The notes under the pieces were generated by a model, which worked only from the letters and a program-made list of their open reading frames with translations, was not told where the DNA came from and made no database searches. The translations under genes and the position numbers were made by a program. A DNA stretch of 40,458 nt from Flavobacteriales bacterium (lineage in GTDB: Bacteria; Bacteroidota; Bacteroidia; Flavobacteriales; BACL11): positions 1 through 40,458 of the forward strand of contig PBAP01000004.1 of assembly GCA_002716345.1 (NCBI GenBank), in the 5' to 3' direction. The stretch's first letter is position 1. Each line of letters opens with the position of its first letter. Below, piece by piece: positions 35,265-40,458 of the stretch.

Positions 35265-36534
35265 ATATTATTATTTTCTTTTGATTGCTTAGAATTTGAA
35301 GAGAGTATTTTTTCTTTTTTACATTTTTGCCAAGTAAATTAATATATTCTATTGTTTTTTTATTATCGATTATCTCTAAGTTATATGATGGGCAATTTAT
35401 TTGTATGTTATGTGTAATCATTACTTGGTCTTGAAGTTCAGACTCTATTTCTGCAGTTATTATAAGGTTTGTATTAAAGCTTGGATTTATAAAAATTTCA
35501 TTAAAAGAAATATCAGTTGTTAAGCCGCTTGTATAGTTATTGCCATCTGGAGGAGATGTGGAAGTGATTTTAATACCGTTTGTTTGATTTTCAATCGAAA
35601 AGAAGCCAATCAAATCGCCTAAGCTGTCTATAGCGTTAATAAAAGCATAGTTTTGACCAAAAACAATTCCCACTTTTAATGTAGCCGTAGCTGATAAATT
35701 TGATAAATAAACATCCGCATAACCAACAGTATCACCAATTGATAAGCCTCCAATATCAAATTCTCCTTCATTCGTTGTTACAACTGATTGCTCTATGTCA
35801 GGCTGATTAGCTGATTGACTAATGGATACAAATAGATCTACCTTTTCTCCGCATAAAGTTGAGCTAATTGAAGTGCTTATTAAAGGTAAAAAGGGTGCCG
35901 GAATAAACGTAGCTGTGGTAAATGTATCAATTGGCGACCAAAGTGATCCTAATAAATTTGTTGTGTCATAATATGACATAATAGACCACTCATATAATGT
36001 TAGCTGATTTAGTTGAGGTAATTGAGTGTTTGTAGCAACTCCACTTATATTTGAAAGATAGTTCCATGTGTTGGTGCCAGATATTCTGTATCTGATTTTA
36101 TAACGATCAGTATTGCTTAACCCTAGCCAGTTAACTTGAGCATTGTAAAAAGTTATATTATTTGCGTAAATATTTGTTGGATATAGTAATGCTTGGTTTT
36201 CAGTAAAAAAACTATCAATTATAGACCACTGAGATGATGTATTTCCTAAGCTGTCACAATACGATTTAATTTGCCACAAATACTGTGTTTGAGGTGATAA
36301 TCCAATTAATAGTTTACTTATCTCCGACGAATCAATATTATTTTGGAAGCTCCAAGTGCTTGCGTTGACATCTTTATACCTAATTCTGTAAAAAAAAGTT
36401 GAATCAACTTTGTTCCAGTTTACTAAAGCGTTATGATAATTTATGTTGGTGTTAAATGTTGAATCTGTTCTTAAGCATTGAGCCTTGTTTTCCAAGCTCA
36501 ATACAAAAAAAAATAAAACTAGATATTTTATCAT
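35257..36534 (-). CDS. Secreted fibronectin-III-like protein with a short sorting-type tail
   Basis: This 425-residue protein begins with a signal peptide (IKYLVLFFFVLSLENKAQ). Two FN3-like repeats follow. Each has a Trp-Trp core: NYHNALVNWNKVDSTFFYRI and LSPQTQYLWQIKSYC, then NAQVNWLGLSNTDRYKIRYR and QLTLYEWSIMSYYDT. A beta-rich domain of about 150 residues follows, including NNYTSGLTTDISFNEIFINP. The last about 30 residues (YINLLGKNVKKKKYSLQI to KKIIIYE) resemble the short C-terminal tail of flavobacterial type IX cargo (ILGRE...KKIII). It is probably a surface-exposed protein. No function is recognised. It is the first gene before galE, with its own candidate promoter. Confidence 0.75.
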   Translation of the reverse strand: MIKYLVLFFFVLSLENKAQCLRTDSTFNTNINYHNALVNWNKVDSTFFYRIRYKDVNASTWSFQNNIDSSEISKLLIGLSPQTQYLWQIKSYCDSLGNTSSQWSIIDSFFTENQALLYPTNIYANNITFYNAQVNWLGLSNTDRYKIRYRISGTNTWNYLSNISGVATNTQLPQLNQLTLYEWSIMSYYDTTNLLGSLWSPIDTFTTATFIPAPFLPLISTSISSTLCGEKVDLFVSISQSANQPDIEQSVVTTNEGEFDIGGLSIGDTVGYADVYLSNLSATATLKVGIVFGQNYAFINAIDSLGDLIGFFSIENQTNGIKITSTSPPDGNNYTSGLTTDISFNEIFINPSFNTNLIITAEIESELQDQVMITHNIQINCPSYNLEIIDNKKTIEYINLLGKNVKKKKYSLQILSNQKKIIIYE

Positions 36535-36538
36535 GTAA

Positions 36539-36546
36539 CAAATATA
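36539..36546 (-). promoter_or_regulatory. Candidate promoter of the FN3-like gene
   Basis: The minus strand reads TATATTTG (TAnnTTTG) with four bases (TTAC) before the ATG at 36534. As for porZ, the transcription start would fall at the start codon, suggesting a leaderless mRNA. It would be the promoter at the head of the polysaccharide cluster. No clear -33 box. Confidence 0.45.
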
Positions 36547-36605
36547 ATTAAAAAATGAGAAATAACCTTTAATCTTCTGAAAATCAGTTAGTTGTGCATT
36601 TTACA

Positions 36606-36630
36606 CCTCATGAGCCACATTTTAATTTTT
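36606..36630 (+). repeat. tRNA-Arg 3'-end-like sequence, copy 2 of a possible att-like direct repeat
   Basis: This stretch lies in the 140-base gap between the sulfotransferase and the FN3-like gene. It matches the 3' end of tRNA-Arg and its flank (4851-4880) at 23 of its 25 bases once two gaps of one and four bases are allowed. The shared core is GCCACA plus TTTTAATTTTT. Apart from this and the promoter element at 36539-36546, I see nothing else in the gap. Confidence 0.35.
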
Positions 36631-36674
36631 ACATAATAACGTCAGTAGTTTCTTTTACTAAGTTCATCTTGGGC

Positions 36675-37538
36675 TTATATTGGATACCCTTTATTTGATA
36701 AATCAATTCCAAAATTTTTATGAAGTTTTTGATTAGATTCTTTGTAGGTTTTGTGAATGTATTTTTTCAGGTCTTTATTAACGATATTATAGTTCTTGGC
36801 AGGTAAAATTTCAATTTTTGATAAAAGTTTCGTTGATTTTTCATATAACCATGGAATGTGAAAAAAATAGTGTTTGAATAAAACATTTTTGAAAGTGAAT
36901 CTACTTATGAGCTTAGCTAAATAATAACTAATAATTGAATATGATTTATTCTTTTTAGAAAAATCTATATTTTTTATATCAATTTTAAGCCCATGTTCTT
37001 TAATAAACTTTTGAACAAATGCTTTTGTGTTTGATGAAAAGTCCTCATAAGTGTAAATAAACACATTCTCTTTTCCGATTAAATCACAATAACTCTTAAT
37101 TAAATTGTAATAGTTGAAATGATTAAATGAAAAAAGTGGAAATCTATTTTTTCGATCTGGATATTTTTCGTGAAAAAGATATTTTTTTATTGAAAAATTC
37201 CCCCCCTCCTTTACATACTGAAGATATGATGATTCAATTATATCAAATTGATTTCTTATAAAAATTATAACAACTGGATTCTGAAATTTACTGATTTTGT
37301 ACCGAACAGAAGCTGTAAGAAAACCTGATAGACCATCATTATGTAAATTTCCAGAAAGTTCTTCGTCACAAAAAACATTAAAATTGTTTGTGAATACTTT
37401 CTCTTTATTTTCATAAAAATGATCTCTTATATTTTGTCTTTCTATAAATTTAATATTTTCAACAAGAGGATAAAAACTCTTTTGAAACCAGGTAGTACCA
37501 GTCTTATGGTATCCAATATGAAAAAAATTTTTTATCAT
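36675..37538 (-). CDS. Sulfotransferase
   Basis: This 287-residue protein has a PAPS loop FHIGYHKTGTTWFQKSFYP (Lys12-Thr-Gly-Thr-Thr16). VVIIFIRNQFDIIESSYLQY fits the 3'-phosphate-binding region, and VFIYTYEDFSSNTKAFVQKF matches the later conserved segment. It is a divergent bacterial sulfotransferase with an unknown acceptor. It stands apart, 140 bases upstream of the FN3-like gene and 100 bases downstream of the methyltransferase gene. It may therefore modify the same polymer, or belong to a different pathway. Confidence 0.85.
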   Translation of the reverse strand: MIKNFFHIGYHKTGTTWFQKSFYPLVENIKFIERQNIRDHFYENKEKVFTNNFNVFCDEELSGNLHNDGLSGFLTASVRYKISKFQNPVVIIFIRNQFDIIESSYLQYVKEGGNFSIKKYLFHEKYPDRKNRFPLFSFNHFNYYNLIKSYCDLIGKENVFIYTYEDFSSNTKAFVQKFIKEHGLKIDIKNIDFSKKNKSYSIISYYLAKLISRFTFKNVLFKHYFFHIPWLYEKSTKLLSKIEILPAKNYNIVNKDLKKYIHKTYKESNQKLHKNFGIDLSNKGYPI

Positions 37539-37578
37539 AATTTATTTAAAGAACTTATTGATTTTTCTAAGTTATATT

Positions 37579-37586
37579 CAAACATA
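37579..37586 (-). promoter_or_regulatory. Candidate promoter for the sulfotransferase gene
   Basis: The minus strand reads TATGTTTG (TAnnTTTG), 40 bases before the ATG at 37538, in the 100-base gap after the methyltransferase gene. No strong -33 box. I see nothing else in the gap. Confidence 0.35.
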
Positions 37587-37638
37587 ACAATTTTTACTCT
37601 TACTAACATAACACATAATTAAATAAGGTGATTACTTT

Positions 37639-38520
37639 TTAATTTGATTTTCTCAGAATATATATCAAACTAGAATATTCTCCTGTTTTTAATTCGGCAA
37701 CTAAATTTGAGTATAGCCCTATCAAAAAGGCTTGTATATAACTGTACGTGCCGTGCTTATATTTGGAACTCAGCAGTGAAACATAAAATGAATCAAAATA
37801 AAGAGGATGAATTCTAAATATTTCAAAACCATAAAGTTTCGATAGTTTTTGCATACTATTTTTATCAAAGTGCCAAAGGTGAAGAGGAACATCCCAACCT
37901 GCCCAATATTTGCCAAAAAACTTTTGATCATAGCATTTGTGATTAGGAACAGCGACTAACAAAAACCCTTTATCATTTAAAAGATTTTTTATTTTTCTCA
38001 TATAGTCATCTAAATCATAAATATGCTCAAGGACATGCCACATTGTAATAATATCAAAGTTTTTCTCACTTAAATTAAATATTGAGTCTTTAACATTTAG
38101 CTTATGATTTTTTATTGATAAATTTCTAGCATTTTTTGCTATTTCAACTCCATATGTTTCATAATTATTTTTTTTCATATAACTTAAAAATTCTCCTGTT
38201 CCACTTCCAATATCTAGAATTTTTTTATTTTTTATTAATTTAGAAATAAGTGTATGCTTTCTATTTATCGAGTATGTTCTTATTAATTGATATAATTTAC
38301 TTGTAAAATCGTTTTTCTTATTAGTGTGTGATATATAGTTCTGAAATTCATAATATTTTGATATATTCTTTTGAAACGGTCTTGGGTTTGTAAACAAAAA
38401 TCTAGTTGTTTCACATGAAACAATTGTAAATTCTTCTTGCGTGTTAGAGTGATCTTTTACGTTGATGTAATTCTTTAGAACTGTTTTTTTCTCAGATAAT
38501 GGACAGTTAATCTTTTCCAT
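37639..38520 (-). CDS. Class I SAM-dependent methyltransferase
   Basis: This is a 293-residue protein from the ATG at 38520. A GTG codon lies one codon earlier, at 38523, but the ATG overlaps the mnmG stop (TGATG), so I chose it. SAM-binding motif I is KILDIGSGTGEFLSYMKK, then YGVEIAKNARNLS, FDIITMWHVLEHIYDLDDYM and GFLLVAVPNHKCYD. FGKYWAGWDVPLHLWHFDK is typical of this Bacteroidota group. The N-terminus resembles the zinc-ribbon form (CP-x-C ... C-x-x-C-x-FLFTNPRP), but the partner Cys of each pair is gone (CPLS, CETT). The gene commonly follows mnmG in Flavobacteriia, as I recall. The substrate is unknown. Confidence 0.83.
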   Translation of the reverse strand: MEKINCPLSEKKTVLKNYINVKDHSNTQEEFTIVSCETTRFLFTNPRPFQKNISKYYEFQNYISHTNKKNDFTSKLYQLIRTYSINRKHTLISKLIKNKKILDIGSGTGEFLSYMKKNNYETYGVEIAKNARNLSIKNHKLNVKDSIFNLSEKNFDIITMWHVLEHIYDLDDYMRKIKNLLNDKGFLLVAVPNHKCYDQKFFGKYWAGWDVPLHLWHFDKNSMQKLSKLYGFEIFRIHPLYFDSFYVSLLSSKYKHGTYSYIQAFLIGLYSNLVAELKTGEYSSLIYILRKSN

Positions 38521-40382
38521 CACCTTCCCATGTAAACTAGTAAAACATTTATATCAGCTGGACTTACTCCGCTAATTCTCTTTGCTTGTCCTATAGTCTT
38601 GGGATTAATAGAAGAGAGTTTTTCTTTAGCTTCATTCGAGATTGAATGTAGCTTGTCAAATTCAAAATCATCTGGAATTTTGACATCTCCGAGTCTTTTT
38701 GATTTTTCAACATTATCCTTTTCTCTTTTCAGATACCCTCCGTATTTAATATTAATTTCTACTTGCTCCTCCTCTAACTTATTTATATTATTTTGGTTAA
38801 CAAATTCACATAGTTTAGTTGAACCATTTTTGAGATCATCAAAATTAATATTAGGTCTGGAAAGCAAAGAGTCTAACTTTAATTTCTGCTTAATTTCTGA
38901 TGATTTTTTAGTGCTTAGAATAGAATTAAATTTAAGCGGCTCAGCACTTATTTTCATTACAGTTTTTTCTAACTTTTTAACGGTATCAATTTTCTTTTCT
39001 AGTTTATCATAACGTTTTCTGTTAATTAGCCCAATTTCAAAGCCTATTTTTGTTAATCTAATATCTGCATTATCTTGTCTTAATAAAAGTCTATACTCTG
39101 CTCGTGATGTAAACATTCTATATGGTTCATCAGTGCCCTTTGTTATTAAATCATCTATCAACACCCCAATATACGCATCAGATCTTTTTAATACAAACTG
39201 ACTTAAGTTTTTACATTTTCTATGTGCATTTATTCCTGCTATGAGACCCTGACAACCTGCTTCTTCGTATCCTGTGGTTCCGTTAATCTGCCCGCAAAAA
39301 AATAAGTTCTTAATCAACTTTGTTTCCAAAGAATAATTTAATTGAGTTGGAGGAAAATAATCATATTCAATTGCATAACCTGCTCTAAATAGTTTTGCGT
39401 TTTTAAGTCCCTTTACATGTTTTAATGCTTTGACTTGAACTTCCTCCGGTAATGAGGTGGAGAATCCATTTAAATATATCTCTACAGTTTCTCTGCCCTC
39501 TGGCTCTATAAAAAGCTGATGCCTTTCTCTTTCCTTAAATCTATCAATTTTATCCTCAATTGAAGGGCAATATCTTGGGCCAATACCTTGAATTCTACCT
39601 GTGAACATTGGTGATTTTTCAAATCCTTCTTGCAAAATTTCATGAACCTTATTATTAGTGTAAGTAATGTAGCAGCTTAATTGATTTGTTAGTTCTGATG
39701 TGTTTGTGAATGAAAAGGAGCCTGGATTTTTATCACCTGCTTGTTCAATTAGTTCACTGTAGTCTATTGTCCTGCCATCTAATCTTGGAGGAGTACCTGT
39801 TTTCATTCTTCCGTGTTCAAAACCTAAATCTATTAGCTGCTTAGTAATTCCTTTAGCTGATGGTTCACCAGATCTACCACCTTTGTAATTTTTTAAGCCT
39901 AGATGAATAATTCCATTCATAAATGTTCCACTACATAGAATCACTGTATTTGAAAATATTTGATTGCCAAGCATTGTAGTTACACCACATACTTTATTAC
40001 TTTTAATAATTAAATTTTCAACTGTATCTTGCTTGAAATCAATATTTTTATTTTGTTCTAAAATATATCTCCATTTTTTTTCAAATTTTTTTTTATCACA
40101 TTGAGCTCGAGGACTCCACATAGCAGGCCCCTTAGATCTATTTAACATTCTAAATTGAATCATTGACTCATCAGTTACAATTGCTGACATCCCCCCCAGA
40201 GCATCAATTTCTCTTAAAATTTGACCTTTTGCAACACCACCCATTGCTGGATTGCAGGACATTCTTGCAATTGTTTCAAGGTTCTGAGTAATCATCAAAA
40301 CTTTAGAGCCAAGTTTAGCAGCAGCATGAGCTGCTTCACATCCAGCATGTCCTCCACCGATTACTATGACATCGTATTTCAT
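38520..40382 (-). CDS. mnmG: tRNA uridine-5-carboxymethylaminomethyl(34) synthesis enzyme MnmG (GidA)
   Basis: This 620-residue FAD enzyme, with MnmE, modifies wobble uridine 34 of tRNAs. It has the N-terminal FAD-binding motif VIGGGHAGCEAAHAAAKLG, MSCNPAMGGVAKGQILREID, LGGMSAIVTDESMIQFRMLN and GPAMWSPRAQCDKKKF. Others are LCSGTFMNGIIHLG, GRSGEPSAKGITKQL, MKTGTPPRLDGRTIDY, FFCGQINGTTGYEEAGCQGL and TSRAEYRLLLRQDNADIRL. All are textbook MnmG. The length is normal. It ends against the methyltransferase gene and starts 19 bases after the ybeY stop. Confidence 0.98.
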   Translation of the reverse strand: MKYDVIVIGGGHAGCEAAHAAAKLGSKVLMITQNLETIARMSCNPAMGGVAKGQILREIDALGGMSAIVTDESMIQFRMLNRSKGPAMWSPRAQCDKKKFEKKWRYILEQNKNIDFKQDTVENLIIKSNKVCGVTTMLGNQIFSNTVILCSGTFMNGIIHLGLKNYKGGRSGEPSAKGITKQLIDLGFEHGRMKTGTPPRLDGRTIDYSELIEQAGDKNPGSFSFTNTSELTNQLSCYITYTNNKVHEILQEGFEKSPMFTGRIQGIGPRYCPSIEDKIDRFKERERHQLFIEPEGRETVEIYLNGFSTSLPEEVQVKALKHVKGLKNAKLFRAGYAIEYDYFPPTQLNYSLETKLIKNLFFCGQINGTTGYEEAGCQGLIAGINAHRKCKNLSQFVLKRSDAYIGVLIDDLITKGTDEPYRMFTSRAEYRLLLRQDNADIRLTKIGFEIGLINRKRYDKLEKKIDTVKKLEKTVMKISAEPLKFNSILSTKKSSEIKQKLKLDSLLSRPNINFDDLKNGSTKLCEFVNQNNINKLEEEQVEINIKYGGYLKREKDNVEKSKRLGDVKIPDDFEFDKLHSISNEAKEKLSSINPKTIGQAKRISGVSPADINVLLVYMGR

Positions 40383-40401
40383 ACTTTTAATATATTGAAA
40401 A

Positions 40402-40458
40402 TCAATTATTTAAATTAATATAAAAGTTTTCTTTTTCTCTCATTATTTTCTGTTCTTG
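40402..40458 (-). CDS. ybeY: C-terminal tail of YbeY (endoribonuclease), cut by window edge
   Basis: The last 18 codons of a minus-strand gene, ending in TGA at 40404-40402, read EQKIMREKENFYINLNN after a first Q. The pattern MR-x-KE near the end is typical of YbeY, and ybeY lies directly before mnmG in many Flavobacteriia. Only the tail is in the window, so the call rests on this short match plus the neighbourhood. Confidence 0.55.
   Translation of the reverse strand, partial: QEQKIMREKENFYINLNN

Noticed and set aside
36535-36674. Search for a complete decayed tRNA or a small gene in this gap
   Set aside because: No 5' acceptor strand or anticodon arm can be paired with the tRNA-like 3' end, and no credible reading frame is present.
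38521-38523. GTG start one codon before the methyltransferase ATG
   Set aside because: The ATG is next in frame and forms the usual TGATG junction with the mnmG stop codon.
38599-39012. Plus-strand open frame of 137 codons
   Set aside because: It is antisense to mnmG and serine/leucine-rich in the way expected of a shadow frame.

Overview
The window is a very AT-rich stretch (about 70% A+T by eye) of a member of the Bacteroidota, most likely a marine member of the Flavobacteriales. The main evidence is a PorZ-like type IX secretion protein next to recO, a TonB-dependent receptor, TAnnTTTG-type promoter elements, Bacteroidota-style MnmG/methyltransferase neighbours and the sulfated-polysaccharide gene content. 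All protein genes lie on the minus strand, so transcription runs from right to left. The only plus-strand gene is a tRNA-Arg. No rRNA, CRISPR array, insertion sequence or integrase was seen. No gene-free stretch exceeds about 140 bases.

Layout in order of transcription. (1) 40458-37639: housekeeping end with the tail of ybeY, then mnmG and a SAM methyltransferase. (2) 37538-36675: a stand-alone sulfotransferase. (3) 36534-34251: a secreted fibronectin-III-like protein and galE. (4) 34191-31022: a DUF2061 protein, cysC, cysD and cysN, which form a PAPS-making module. (5) 31015-23176: sugar-nucleotide genes and the initiating transferase (rfbB, a WecA/MraY-type transferase, a UDP-HexNAc-type dehydrogenase, an animal-type UDP-glucose dehydrogenase, fcl, gmd and a UDP-glucuronate 4-epimerase). 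(6) 23172-8081: an ABC-type flippase/exporter, seven glycosyltransferases, four sulfotransferases, a Wzy-like polymerase and UDP-xylose synthase. (7) 7971-4884: the outer-membrane export lipoprotein (Wza/OPX type) and the tyrosine autokinase co-polymerase (Wzc type). (8) 4863-4790: tRNA-Arg(UCG) on the plus strand. (9) 4723-1: porZ, recO and a truncated TonB receptor.

Together, regions 3-7 read as one pathway for a sulfated, uronic-acid-rich, fucose- and xylose-containing cell-surface polysaccharide. A lipid-linked HexNAc is made, sugars are added by the glycosyltransferases, and sulfate is added by several sulfotransferases fed by the local PAPS module. The repeat unit would be flipped by the ABC protein, polymerised by Wzy and exported by the OPX/BY-kinase pair. 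No sulfate-reduction genes (cysH, cysI, cysJ) are present, which fits PAPS being used for sulfation. The sugar composition and the order of steps are inferred from family membership.

A degenerate copy of the tRNA-Arg 3' end lies about 31.7 kb away, in the gap just outside the far end of the cluster. The cluster may therefore be an old island inserted at the tRNA. This is suggestive and not proven.
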